Assembly: GCA_021805735.1 (NCBI GenBank)
Contig: JAJZEE010000025.1
Location: 1-43,801 of the forward strand
DNA length: 43,801 nucleotides
Source: Bacillota bacterium
Lineage (GTDB): Bacteria > Bacillota > Bacilli > Alicyclobacillales > SLC66
Direction: 5' to 3'
How positions within the stretch are numbered: position 1 is the stretch's first letter; each line of letters opens with the position of its first letter. The notes beneath the pieces were generated by a model. That model had not been told where the DNA came from. It did no database searches and was given only the letters and a program-made list of their open reading frames with translations. This document shows, piece after piece, positions 1 through 7,218 of the stretch. Both the position numbers and the translations under genes were made by a program.

Positions 1-11
1 TGAATTAGAGG

Positions 12-584
12 ATGCAGCATCCCGTGCATGGGGAGACGATTCTAAAGGATTCCGGGGTGAGCGACCTCATCCTGCAGGCTGTGCGCTCCCACCATGAATG
101 GATACGTGGGGGCGGTTATCCGGACAACCTCAGAGGGAATCAGATTCCTGTGATCGCGCGTATTGTTGGGGTGGCGGATTCATTTGACGCCATGGTTTCC
201 AATCGGCCCTACAAGAAAGGCTTCTCCATTGACGAGACCATCATGAGATTGGAGAATGGAAGGGATTTGCAATTTGATCGCCGGGTGGTCGATGCGTTCG
301 TGTCGCTCATCCACTCGATGAGCGTCGAGGAGTTGAACGCCATCGGCTATGGAGAAGAACCACCCAATGTGGAGAGTCCGCCGATTGAGGTTCTGGGCGA
401 CATCAGCCCCAATTTGAAGGAGCGACTGGAGGAGGCGGCGAAGCGGCCGTTTGATCCCAGTATCTACGATGAAGCGGCGACGGGTATGGAGGATCGCAGT
501 GGCGGGTCGTCCGATGTTCCTGACGCACATCCGCCTGTTCCCGGGTCCAACTCGGACGCGGATGAACCGTCTGCGCCGAAGTGA
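12..584 (+). CDS. HD-GYP domain protein, C-terminal part (5' cut or frameshifted)
   Basis: This is the C-terminal part of an HD-GYP phosphodiesterase-type domain, a family that degrades cyclic di-GMP or related nucleotides. Visible motifs are the HP..G helix at the start, HHEWIRGGGYP (the HHE..G.GYP signature) near residues 27-37, IPVIARIVGVADSFDAM and RPYKKG. A charged, proline-rich tail of about 80 residues follows. The N-terminal half, with the HD dyad, is missing. The frame is closed by TAG at positions 6-8 and the ATG at 12 has no spaced ribosome binding site (GAGG abuts it), so 12 is unlikely to be a real start. Reading the neighbouring frame at the window edge gives Glu-Leu-Glu, and one added base would join it to Arg-Met-Gln-His-Pro as in the family. 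A one-base frameshift or a nonsense mutation is therefore possible. Family assignment is secure; whether the gene is intact cannot be decided from this window. Confidence 0.75.
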   Translation: MQHPVHGETILKDSGVSDLILQAVRSHHEWIRGGGYPDNLRGNQIPVIARIVGVADSFDAMVSNRPYKKGFSIDETIMRLENGRDLQFDRRVVDAFVSLIHSMSVEELNAIGYGEEPPNVESPPIEVLGDISPNLKERLEEAAKRPFDPSIYDEAATGMEDRSGGSSDVPDAHPPVPGSNSDADEPSAPK

Positions 585-672
585 TTCTGATCCCAGTCAA
601 CTGCATCTGATTGTGATGGCGCCCCCTGACGGAGGTTCTTTTTGGTGTGTTTTCCTCGCTGCCGAGATGCAT

Positions 673-678
673 TATACT
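673..678 (+). promoter_or_regulatory. candidate -10 element of the YheA-like gene
   Basis: TATACT lies 75 bases before the ATG of the YheA-like gene, in the 170-base gap after the HD-GYP gene. No convincing -35 hexamer lies 16-18 bases upstream, so this is only a weak promoter call. Confidence 0.3.
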
Positions 679-752
679 GTATGAGGCGGTGCTCGTTTGG
701 CGCAATACTGGTCAGGAATCTTCTGACACCTTACACCACGAGGGGGGCAGAC

Positions 753-1091
753 ATGAATCCTTATGATCGCGCGCACGAATTGGTGCGCGCCATTCAGGAC
801 GCGGATGCTTTTCGCGCCATGAAAGTCGCGAAAGGCAAGATTGAACCCGATGAACAGGCAAAGCGCATGCTCAATGACTTCCATATGAAACAACTGGAGT
901 TTGAGCGCAAGCAACTGATGGGCGAGGAACCTACGCAGGATGAGCAGGAGGGGCTGCAAAAGTTGTACGACGTTTTGCAGTTGCACGCGCCGGTCCGGGA
1001 CTACCTTATGGCGGAATATCAGTTGAGCGTCCTGATGCAGGACATCCAGAAGATTTTGGGCGAGGCGCTGCAGGAGATTGCGATCATGTAA
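753..1091 (+). CDS. YlbF/YmcA-family protein, YheA-like (UPF0342)
   Basis: This 112-residue, helical, charged protein starts MNPYDRAHELVRAI and contains AKRMLNDFHMKQLEFERKQ and AEYQLSVLMQDIQKILGEAL, the pattern of the YheA (UPF0342) branch of the YlbF/YmcA family. YlbF and YmcA act with YaaT on RNase Y-dependent mRNA processing and on competence and sporulation in Bacillus. The role of the YheA branch is not established. The start at 753 was chosen because GAGGGGGG lies just upstream; a longer in-frame extension to 642 has no ribosome binding site. The stop is 52 bases before the start of ytkL, so the two could be cotranscribed. Confidence 0.85.
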   Translation: MNPYDRAHELVRAIQDADAFRAMKVAKGKIEPDEQAKRMLNDFHMKQLEFERKQLMGEEPTQDEQEGLQKLYDVLQLHAPVRDYLMAEYQLSVLMQDIQKILGEALQEIAIM

Positions 1092-1143
1092 GTATTGGGA
1101 AGTTGCGTTTTGGCCAATACATACGAAAAGGGGTTTGTGTACG

Positions 1144-1827
1144 GTGAAGGTGACGTATCTGGGACATTCCGCCGTTGCGGTTGACACAGGGGATCATCGC
1201 GTTTTGATCGATCCATTTCTGACGGGTAATCCGATTGCCGGCGCGGACGCGGGCGAGGTGCGGGCGGACGCCATTTTGCTGACACACGCTCATTCTGACC
1301 ACGTCGGCGATACCGTCGCCATTGCAAAGCGAACAGGAGCGACCGTCGTGGCGGTGTTTGAACTGGCGAGTTGGCTCGGGCGTCAGGGCGTAAAAGTGCA
1401 TCCGATGCACATCGGCGGAGCTCACGCGTTTTCATTCGGTCACGTCAAGTACACGCTTGCCTTTCACGGGGCTGGCATTGAGACTGACAGCGGCATGGTG
1501 TACGGGGGCAATCCGGCGGGCGTGTTGTTTACCGCAGGCGGCAAAACCATTTTTCACGCAGGGGACACAGGACTGTTTGGCGACATGAAAATTATTGGCG
1601 AGTTCAATCAAATCGACTTGGCCATTCTGCCGATTGGCGACAACTTTACCATGGGACCCGAGGATGCGGTAGTTGCCGCGACGTGGCTTAGGGCAAAGGC
1701 GGTCCTTCCCGTGCACTACAACACATTCCCGCTCATTGCCCAAGACGGCGAGGCGTTTGCCGCGAAACTGGCGGCGCGTGACATCCGGGGTCTGGCGCTT
1801 AGTCCTGGAGGCAGCGTGGACATTTGA
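1144..1827 (+). CDS. ytkL: UPF0173 metal-dependent hydrolase YtkL
   Basis: This 227-residue metallo-beta-lactamase-fold protein belongs to the UPF0173/YtkL family, predicted Zn-dependent hydrolases of unknown substrate. The sequence shows VTYLGHSAV, DPFLTGNP, the metal-binding THAHSDHVGD (HxHxDH) near residue 53, FHAGDTGLFGDMK (third metal ligands) and VLPVHYNTFP (last His). The GTG at 1144 fits the family length and is preceded by AAAAGGGG at 1127-1134. The in-frame ATG at 1078 would overlap the previous gene and add a non-conserved 22-residue leader. In Bacillus subtilis ytkL lies near ytoI and dnaE, which also occur further along this window, so the synteny supports the call. Confidence 0.9.
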   Translation: MKVTYLGHSAVAVDTGDHRVLIDPFLTGNPIAGADAGEVRADAILLTHAHSDHVGDTVAIAKRTGATVVAVFELASWLGRQGVKVHPMHIGGAHAFSFGHVKYTLAFHGAGIETDSGMVYGGNPAGVLFTAGGKTIFHAGDTGLFGDMKIIGEFNQIDLAILPIGDNFTMGPEDAVVAATWLRAKAVLPVHYNTFPLIAQDGEAFAAKLAARDIRGLALSPGGSVDI

Positions 1828-1929
1828 CAGTCTGGCGCAACGAAACGGGATCGATACGGCGATTCGCGATGCATGGGTCTATGAACACGGTCGGCCAATG
1901 AATCGGGAGGGTTACCGATTCCACGGCGA

Positions 1930-1952
1930 GGCAGGCGGATTGTCCGCCTGCC
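1930..1952 (+). terminator. perfect 10-bp hairpin between convergent ytkL and DUF3243 genes
   Basis: GGCAGGCGGA and TCCGCCTGCC form a perfect 10-bp stem with a TTG loop in the 146-base gap between two convergent genes. Neither side has a T-run, so it is not a typical intrinsic terminator, but its position fits a shared transcription barrier. Confidence 0.4.
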
Positions 1953-1973
1953 AGAGTGCTGTGTCGTTCAGTA

Positions 1974-2312
1974 TCAGTGGGTAGTGGGAGCGGCGGGTTG
2001 CGCTATCAGATTGACCACAATGCGCGCCAGCACGCGTTGGTCCTCTTTGGAACTTGACTCCCACATCTGCTTTAGCAGCCGTTCCTGCGCATTTTCGGGG
2101 TCGATCTTTTCAGCCAAATACGACCCGAGTTTGAACGCCGCCTCATCGATTTGCTTCTCTGACATACCCATGTCTTGCGCCCGTTGAACCTGAATCTGCA
2201 AAAACTCGCGCCACTTGCTAAAATCGTCAAGCACATGTCCGGCAGTCGCGCCCAACGGGTGCGTTGTTCCGGTTGTAGTTGCATTCGTGGGGATGGAATT
2301 CGAATTCATCAT
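1974..2312 (-). CDS. DUF3243 family protein (YmfJ-like)
   Basis: This protein of about 112 residues has the conserved core FSKWREFLQIQVQRAQDMGM, the segment SEKQIDEAAFKLGSYLAEKIDPEN, and a closing LARIVVNLIAQ. This matches DUF3243, a small helical protein family of bacilli (YmfJ in Bacillus subtilis) with no known function. Relative to the usual ~85 residues it has a polar Thr/Asn-rich N-terminal extension. On the minus strand GGAGGG is followed by two consecutive ATG codons three and six bases away; the second (2309) has the better spacing, so the true product may lack the first Met. It stands alone, convergent with ytkL and divergent from the next gene. Confidence 0.85.
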   Translation of the reverse strand: MMNSNSIPTNATTTGTTHPLGATAGHVLDDFSKWREFLQIQVQRAQDMGMSEKQIDEAAFKLGSYLAEKIDPENAQERLLKQMWESSSKEDQRVLARIVVNLIAQPAAPTTH

Positions 2313-2561
2313 TTGCCCTCCAGACCGATTGGTGTAAAAAATTCCTTCGAGCCGTATTGTTTGTTGCGTTTCACGAAGTTATGCGCGAATGCCATCTCAA
2401 GCAACCCGACATAGGTTAGGAGCCGCCAGGATGCGGCAACTGGCGCGACTTTGCGCCAATCAATCTCAGCGGTCTACTCATGAAGGCCGTCCGCATATGC
2501 TACAGAGTGGCTCGTCTAAGCGCGGCGCCGTAGAAGACTGTGGCTGGGGTGAGGGCGGCAT

Positions 2562-2858
2562 ATGATCAGACCAAACAGAACGCCGAACAGGGTGTTGTCG
2601 ACGACGTACGTTTTGCTTTCTACGGGGATACTGGTTGTTGCAGTTCCAAGACTGCCGAGGTTGTCGGTGAACATAGACGGTGTATTTGCCTTTTTCTGGA
2701 TTGCGTTTGCCCTCGTCGTTCTGGGGGCAAATCTGTGGTTTGCCTTGGCGGCAGATCGTGAACGGCGTTTGTTGACCACGATGAAGGCGCGCCGCAAGCG
2801 CACGAGCGACACATCGGACGACGATCGACGGACGATCGGTGAACGGCTGCTGCGTTAG
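2562..2858 (+). CDS. hypothetical small two-helix membrane protein
   Basis: This 98-residue protein has two hydrophobic segments, about residues 14-32 (TTYVLLSTGILVVAV) and 40-62 (DGVFAFFWIAFALVVLG), followed by a strongly basic and then acidic tail (KARRKRTSDTSDDD). I do not recognise a family. The ATG at 2562 is preceded by GGTGAGG at a usable distance. The reading frame has clear membrane-protein hydrophobicity, and the overlapping frames on the other strand look like shadows. A function cannot be given; a small membrane anchor or regulator is possible. Confidence 0.55.
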   Translation: MIRPNRTPNRVLSTTYVLLSTGILVVAVPRLPRLSVNIDGVFAFFWIAFALVVLGANLWFALAADRERRLLTTMKARRKRTSDTSDDDRRTIGERLLR

Positions 2859-2890
2859 CACTTTAATTCTTTCTCACTCTCTGATATAGC

Positions 2891-2903
2891 GCGATAGTAT
2901 CGC
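2891..2903. promoter_or_regulatory. 13-bp perfect palindrome GCGATAGTATCGC
   Basis: GCGATA-G-TATCGC is a perfect dyad with a single central base, so it is more suited to protein binding as DNA than to an RNA hairpin. It lies 33 bases after the small membrane protein gene and about 300 bases before the TPR gene. No promoter hexamers are clear around it. Confidence 0.3.
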
Positions 2904-2979
2904 CGGCTTTATCGTCTGCGGGATGCCTGGTCAAAGATAGCCGTGAACCGCAAAAGCAGAGTTTTCGCTCGTGGCAAGA

Positions 2980-3086
2980 CGTTTGCAGGGGTGGGTGTTG
3001 CCTGCACAAACGCGCTCCTGTACCTTATGGTACAGGAGCGCGTCTGTGCAGTCTCGCTCGGCCCTTGCGCCCCAGCGGCGCAGGGG
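2980..3086 (+). other. structured intergenic region with overlapping hairpins
   Basis: The gap of about 345 bases before the TPR gene holds three stems. Hairpin I pairs CGTTTGCAGG (2980-2989) with CCTG and CAAACG (3001-3012), with a two-base bulge. Hairpin II is a 22-bp inverted repeat (3003-3024 with 3029-3050, one mismatch, loop TTAT). Hairpin III pairs CCCTTGCGCC (3062-3071) with GGCGCAGGGG (3077-3086). I and II share bases 3003-3012, so they cannot form together. There is no T-run after any of them. The region could be a structured leader of the TPR gene, a small RNA, or a palindromic repeat. The rest of the gap shows nothing further. Confidence 0.5.
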
Positions 3087-3202
3087 CGTCGAGTCGTTTT
3101 GGACAACCTCGCAGAGAGATTTTTTCACTGTTTTGTGGTTGACCGAGTACTTGGTGTATGCTGATTGTCATGAAGGATAAGACGCCAGAAAGGGGTAAGT
3201 CG

Positions 3203-4033
3203 ATGTCAGAAAAGAGTACTGGGTTCATTGCGGAACAGGGTCAGAAAGATCAGGGAAACGCCCCCAGGGGCAAATTGTCACAGGCGATTGACATGCTCCA
3301 GACGGCGACGGGTGAGCGTACGCAGGAGGAACGCGTCGAGATCGCCCGCCAGGCGCTTGCCATCTCACCGGAATGCGTAGAGGCGTGGCTGCTCCTTGCA
3401 AGCGATGATTCCGGGGGTTTGGAGGACACCAGGAAGTATCTGCAGGAGGCTGTCGACGCTGGCGATCGATTATTTGCCGACAAGAAGCAGGAGTGGACGG
3501 GAAAGTTCTGGCAAATTTCACGAACTCGTCCCTATATGCAGGCACGGTCGTCGCTCGGTCAAGTATTATGGGAACTGGAGCAGTATGAAGAAGCAATCGC
3601 CGTACTCGAAGAAACACTTCGGTTGAATCCCGGAGACCATCAGGGCATCCGTTATATCCTTCTAAAAGCGCTCCTGGATACCTCGCGGTATGAAGAGGCG
3701 GCCAACCTCTTGAACTCTTATGAACAGGAACAGACCACTCTAATGCTTTACGGGAAGCTTTTGACGACTTTTATGCTCCAGGGAGATTCTCTGATGGCGA
3801 GGTCGGCGTTTCTGGCAGCGCGCAAGCAAAATCCTTTTGTTCTCGATTATCTCCTGCACCTGCGCTCGATGCCGCAGAGATTGCCAAAACAGAGCGATAC
3901 GGGGCAGGAATCGGAAGCCATTCGGTTCAGCGCGGCTTTTGGCGACACATGGGAGAGCGCTGAGGGCGCGATCGACTATCTGCGCGCCCAAAAAAAGTTG
4001 CGGCAGGACAAAGAGTCGCGCAAGATGCGTTGA
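3203..4033 (+). CDS. TPR protein (ST7-like)
   Basis: This protein of about 276 residues has tetratricopeptide-type helices across most of its length (for example AIAVLEETLRLNPGDHQGIR). The phrases ISRTRPYMQARSSLGQVLWE, LNPGDHQGIRYILL and GDTWESAEGAIDYL are typical of a bacterial TPR family annotated as ST7-like or plain TPR proteins. No enzymatic motif is visible, so it probably acts as a protein-binding scaffold in the cytoplasm. The ATG at 3203 was chosen because AAAGGGG lies 8 bases upstream; upstream ATGs at 3158 and 3170 lack this. Its stop codon TGA (4031-4033) is part of the -35 element of the next operon. Confidence 0.8.
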   Translation: MSEKSTGFIAEQGQKDQGNAPRGKLSQAIDMLQTATGERTQEERVEIARQALAISPECVEAWLLLASDDSGGLEDTRKYLQEAVDAGDRLFADKKQEWTGKFWQISRTRPYMQARSSLGQVLWELEQYEEAIAVLEETLRLNPGDHQGIRYILLKALLDTSRYEEAANLLNSYEQEQTTLMLYGKLLTTFMLQGDSLMARSAFLAARKQNPFVLDYLLHLRSMPQRLPKQSDTGQESEAIRFSAAFGDTWESAEGAIDYLRAQKKLRQDKESRKMR

Positions 4034-4056
4034 AACTTTTGCCGTTTCTTGACGTA
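4031..4056 (+). promoter_or_regulatory. ECF sigma-W-type promoter for the YbjQ/PspA operon
   Basis: TGAAAC (4031-4036), exactly 16 bases, then CGTA (4053-4056) reproduces the consensus known for Bacillus sigma-W promoters (TGAAAC-N16-CGTA). It lies about 30 bases before the first gene of a unit that ends in pspA, and the Bacillus subtilis pspA operon is itself in the sigma-W regulon. The -35 element starts on the stop codon of the upstream TPR gene. This is a match read directly from the sequence; which sigma factor uses it is inferred. Confidence 0.75.
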
Positions 4057-4087
4057 TTAACAAATATGGCGTGCGCATTAGGAACAG

Positions 4088-4486
4088 GTGGTGAAGTGGA
4101 CGCTTATGGGGGAGGACATCCTGTTTGACTTGAATGCTGCTTCCTGGCGGCACGGACATGCCGACGAACTCGCTTATGTCGAGGCGCTGGCGGTCCGTCT
4201 TGAGAAGTCGCTGCCGGATCTGGTCAGGATTGAACGAGAACACAAGCTGTTTTCAAAAGAGCACCCCGTGGCAAAGGTGGAAGTCGCCATGGATGGCGAC
4301 ACATTTGTGCTCGCGAAAGAATCTGGGCGACTCGTGGCGCGGCGAGCGAAGGCCGTGCGTGGCATCGTGTTGTCTACGAAGGTCATTCCGATGATGGATT
4401 GGCTCAACGAGTTGTCTGAAGCGCTCAGCGCATATGCGAAAGAACACGATCACGCCCGGCAATCGCTGGAGGACTTTTTGCTGTAA
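4088..4486 (+). CDS. conserved unknown protein, first gene of YbjQ/PspA unit
   Basis: This 132-residue soluble protein is first in a four-gene unit behind the sigma-W-type promoter. The N-terminal part is helical and acidic (LAYVEALAVRLEKSLPDLVRIE). The middle has a short beta-rich stretch (VAKVEVAMDGDTFVLAKESG, then RLVARRAKAVRGIVL), and the C-terminal part is again helical (MDWLNELSEALSAYAKEHD). No signal peptide or membrane segment is seen. I do not know a named family; I have the impression that similar proteins accompany YbjQ/PspA genes elsewhere, but could not check this. GTG codons at 4088 and 4091 follow AGGA at 4080-4083, and 4091 has the better spacing. An ATG at 4106 is a further option. 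Confidence 0.65.
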   Translation: MVKWTLMGEDILFDLNAASWRHGHADELAYVEALAVRLEKSLPDLVRIEREHKLFSKEHPVAKVEVAMDGDTFVLAKESGRLVARRAKAVRGIVLSTKVIPMMDWLNELSEALSAYAKEHDHARQSLEDFLL

Positions 4487-4514
4487 ATAGATTGCAGACA
4501 GGAGGTGAGCATCA

Positions 4515-5507
4515 GTGTTTCGATTTCATCTTGGCCTGGGTTCCCATGAGGAGAAAAACCGGAAACCGGACGACCGGAACAGTCCGCCGCCCCCGAAGCT
4601 TGATCTGGCCGCGCTTAAGCAGGCGGAGATGGAGCGTTCGCGCAAGTCGCTCGACGCGCTCACTCACGGTCATCTGCCTCCGAACGTGGTGGAGCGCATT
4701 CACTCGCAGCAGGCGGGTGACTTGCCCTGGACGAGCGACCTGACGGTCAATGAGTGGCTTGCCCTGCGCCAGTACAAGATCAGGCCGCTCGGACAGGTTA
4801 TGGGCAGTTCGTTCTATCAGGTGGGCTATGTGGGGCCATCTTCCTACAATACATTCGGCGGGTACTACACGGCGTCGCATGAACTTCAGGGACCGACGCA
4901 GGCGTTATATGAAGGTCGTCGGCTGGCCATCAACCGCCTGGAACAGGAAGCTGCTCTCATGGGCGCCAATGCGGTTGTGGGCGTGCATCTTGAGAAAAAG
5001 GGATTCAGTCAGGCCGACGGTGTTGTGGAGTATGTATGCTATGGCACGGCAGTACGGGTAGAGGGCCTGAAACAACCCGCCAAACCAGTGTTGTGTACGG
5101 TGTCTGGTCAGGATTTTGCGCGTTTGATGGTTGCTGGCCATTTGCCGGTCGGCCTCGCGCTTGGCGCGTCGTTTTACTATTTGCGGACAGACTGGTGGGA
5201 CGCGCGACAGGAGCGCAGCTGGTACAATCAGGAGATGCAACACTTTACACAGGGTGTGTATTCGGCGCGGCATCTGGCGCAAAAGAAATTGCGGGAAGAT
5301 TTACAGAGATTTGGCGCGACGGGTGTTGTCGGCGCGGAGTTTGAAATGCATGTGGAGGAAATCGAAGGCGGGCAGGCTTCTGGCGAAGGGGAGCGCATTA
5401 TGGATCACATCATTGAAGTTGTCATGCTGGGAACTGCGGTAGAACGCGTGGAGAGTGGCGTGCATCCGGATCTGAGCGTGACTGGGGTGTTTGATCTCAG
5501 ATCCTAG
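4515..5507 (+). CDS. tandem YbjQ/DUF74-like domain protein (copy 1)
   Basis: This 330-residue protein has two repeated modules resembling the YbjQ (DUF74, 'heavy-metal-binding') fold. Module 1 (about 74-185) reads TSDLTVNEWLALRQYKIRPL, GQVMGSSFYQVGY, then GANAVVGVHLEKK and YVCYGTAV. Module 2 (about 198-315) reads SGQDFARLMVAGHLPVGLAL, GASFYYLRT, then FGATGVVGAEFEM and IEVVMLGTAVERV. YbjQ proteins are small oligomeric (pentameric) proteins whose biochemical role is not settled. The first 70 residues are charged and proline-rich. The GTG start at 4515 follows a full AGGAGGTGA, 28 bases after the preceding gene, so this is one operon. The neighbours (a second tandem-YbjQ protein and PspA) suggest an envelope-stress role. 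Confidence 0.8.
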   Translation: MFRFHLGLGSHEEKNRKPDDRNSPPPPKLDLAALKQAEMERSRKSLDALTHGHLPPNVVERIHSQQAGDLPWTSDLTVNEWLALRQYKIRPLGQVMGSSFYQVGYVGPSSYNTFGGYYTASHELQGPTQALYEGRRLAINRLEQEAALMGANAVVGVHLEKKGFSQADGVVEYVCYGTAVRVEGLKQPAKPVLCTVSGQDFARLMVAGHLPVGLALGASFYYLRTDWWDARQERSWYNQEMQHFTQGVYSARHLAQKKLREDLQRFGATGVVGAEFEMHVEEIEGGQASGEGERIMDHIIEVVMLGTAVERVESGVHPDLSVTGVFDLRS

Positions 5508-5561
5508 TGGACGCAGAACTATAACGCCGGTTGCTTTCTATACATAGAGGGAGGAATCATA

Positions 5562-6377
5562 GTGGCTGACAGCGAGTTTAAGGATCTTCCAAAACATGCG
5601 TTGGAGAGGCTTGAAGGGCTGCGTAACGCCAATCATCCGGGCGGCGTTTTCACAAGCGATCTTACGGTCAATGAGTTTTTGCTGGTGCGCGAGGCGGGCT
5701 TCGAACCGATTGGCATGGTGGTTGGAAGTTCCATTTACCACATCGGTTTTCAACAGGCCAACTATCGCAGCAATGAAGAGTTGCAAGTGCTTAGTCAGGC
5801 GATGTATCACGCGCGCGAACTCGCCATGAGTCGCATGGAAGAAGAGGCGCAGGCTCTTGGCGCAGACGGCGTTGTAGGTGTACGCCTTGAGGTGGGACGC
5901 TACGAGTGGGGTGAAGACCTGGCCGAATTTATTGCCGTTGGAACGGCCGTGGCCGCCAGAAATAAAGGGAACTATCGCATGTTGAACAACAAGCCGTTCA
6001 CCAGTGATCTGTCGGGTCAGGATTTCTGGGCCTTGTTACGCGCCGGCTATCGGCCACTCTCGCTTGTGATGGGCAGTTGCGTGTATCACGTGGCTCATCA
6101 GAGTTTCAAGCAGTTTTTGCGCAGCGTCGGTCAAAACTGCGAGATGCCAAATTATACTCAGGCCTTGTACGACGCGCGTGAGCTGGCCATGGAGCGGATG
6201 CAGATGGAGGCGCACAGCGCAAAGGCAGAAGGCATTGTCGGCGTGCATTTACACGAAAAGAGTCATGGCTGGGGCAGCCACGTGATCGAATTCTTCGCGG
6301 TGGGTACAGCCGTTTTGCCGACCTCCAGCGACCATACGATTGCGGTGCCGCAACTCGTTCTATCATTGAACGACTGA
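5562..6377 (+). CDS. tandem YbjQ/DUF74-like domain protein (copy 2)
   Basis: This 271-residue paralogue of the preceding protein also has two YbjQ-like modules. Module 1 (about 27-135) reads TSDLTVNEFLLVREAGFEPI, GMVVGSSIYHIGF, then LGADGVVGVRLEV and FIAVGTAV. Module 2 (about 145-258) reads TSDLSGQDFWALLRAGYRPL, SLVMGSCVYHVAH, then AEGIVGVHLHEKSHG and FFAVGTAVL. It lacks the long polar N-terminus of copy 1. His-rich stretches (YHVAHQ, HLHEKSHGWGSHV) in module 2 could bind metal but this is not shown. The GTG start at 5562 is preceded by GGGAGGAA. The operon position between copy 1 and pspA suggests the two proteins assemble together. Confidence 0.8.
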   Translation: MADSEFKDLPKHALERLEGLRNANHPGGVFTSDLTVNEFLLVREAGFEPIGMVVGSSIYHIGFQQANYRSNEELQVLSQAMYHARELAMSRMEEEAQALGADGVVGVRLEVGRYEWGEDLAEFIAVGTAVAARNKGNYRMLNNKPFTSDLSGQDFWALLRAGYRPLSLVMGSCVYHVAHQSFKQFLRSVGQNCEMPNYTQALYDARELAMERMQMEAHSAKAEGIVGVHLHEKSHGWGSHVIEFFAVGTAVLPTSSDHTIAVPQLVLSLND

Positions 6378-6420
6378 GACTGGAAATCCGGAAACGGGCT
6401 GACCTGGGAGGGAACGGCGC

Positions 6421-7026
6421 ATGGGACTCTTTAAGCGGACTGCCAAGATTGTGCAGGCGACCATCGAGGATCACAAAGAGAAGCAACTTGACCCGGCGGC
6501 CGAACTGCAGGCTGTCTATCAGCAGTTGATCATGCAGACAAGCGAGATCAAACGCATGATCGGCGAGGTCGCGTTTGCTCACCAGCAACTCGTGCACGAA
6601 GCGGAGTCGCTGGAGCGACGAGTGGACGATTTGGAGAATGAAGCCAGAGAGGCTCTCTCCAGAGGCGATGAGGACCGTGCCCGTGAACTGCTTGGCAAGC
6701 GCCGCAAAGCGCAGGATAAGCTGGAAGACGTGAAAGCTCGCGAGAAGTTGCTGCGCAGAAAACTTGAGCATCTGCAGGATGCCGAGGAGGAACTGCGCGA
6801 CCAGGTTCTGGCGTTTCGCGATCGCAGGGACGAGGCGGAATCCAGATTGTCCGCCGCGTCGGCGAATCTCGCTTTGCAAAAAGCGTCTGAAGCGATGACC
6901 CACGCCGGTGAGAAGGCTTTGGAGAGCGCCAGAGATCAAGCCCGCATGGCTGAGGCTCGAGTGGAGATGTCCGAGAGCATTGATGATCAGTTGGAGCGAT
7001 TATTGCGCGAGAGTAAGGAACGGTAG
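6421..7026 (+). CDS. pspA: PspA/IM30 family phage shock protein
   Basis: This 201-residue, almost wholly helical, coiled-coil protein matches PspA/Vipp1 (IM30), an ESCRT-III-like peripheral membrane protein that binds and stabilises stressed cytoplasmic membranes. It begins MGLFKRTAKIVQATIEDHKE, then has long heptad-rich helices (VHEAESLERRVDDLENEARE, KRRKAQDKLEDVKAREKLLR). It is somewhat shorter than typical PspA (~220-230). GGGAGGGAA precedes the ATG. It is last in the four-gene unit, 43 bases after the second YbjQ-type gene, and is followed by a strong inverted repeat. Regulation by the upstream sigma-W-type promoter is inferred. Confidence 0.85.
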   Translation: MGLFKRTAKIVQATIEDHKEKQLDPAAELQAVYQQLIMQTSEIKRMIGEVAFAHQQLVHEAESLERRVDDLENEAREALSRGDEDRARELLGKRRKAQDKLEDVKAREKLLRRKLEHLQDAEEELRDQVLAFRDRRDEAESRLSAASANLALQKASEAMTHAGEKALESARDQARMAEARVEMSESIDDQLERLLRESKER

Positions 7027-7057
7027 GCGAGAACCCGGGCCATTGAGCGATCCGGTG

Positions 7058-7108
7058 AACAGTACGCCACGCAGTTCAGGCGAGTCCTGAGCTGCGTGGC
7101 GTACTGTT
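7058..7108 (+). terminator. long inverted repeat after pspA (likely bidirectional terminator)
   Basis: A 23-bp stem (7058-7080 with 7086-7108, one G-U pair, loop CGAGT) lies between the convergent pspA and DUF4855 genes. A T6 run occurs about 12 bases downstream rather than directly after the stem, so it is an atypical terminator. The rest of the gap to 7219 holds a short direct repeat of TGGGCGCCA near 7148-7165 and nothing else clear. Confidence 0.5.
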
Positions 7109-7218
7109 ACGGACTTGATTTTTTGATAGCGAAGCCGTGTGCGTGTGGGCGCCAAGTGGGCGCCACATGGCTGCGGCGCCGCTAAAGGCGGACGGTGGAA
7201 GGCGATCGCAGGGGTCGC

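Noticed and set aside
451-684. Small plus-strand frame over the end of the HD-GYP gene
   Set aside because: It is a shadow of the HD-GYP frame, Arg-rich, with no ribosome binding site.
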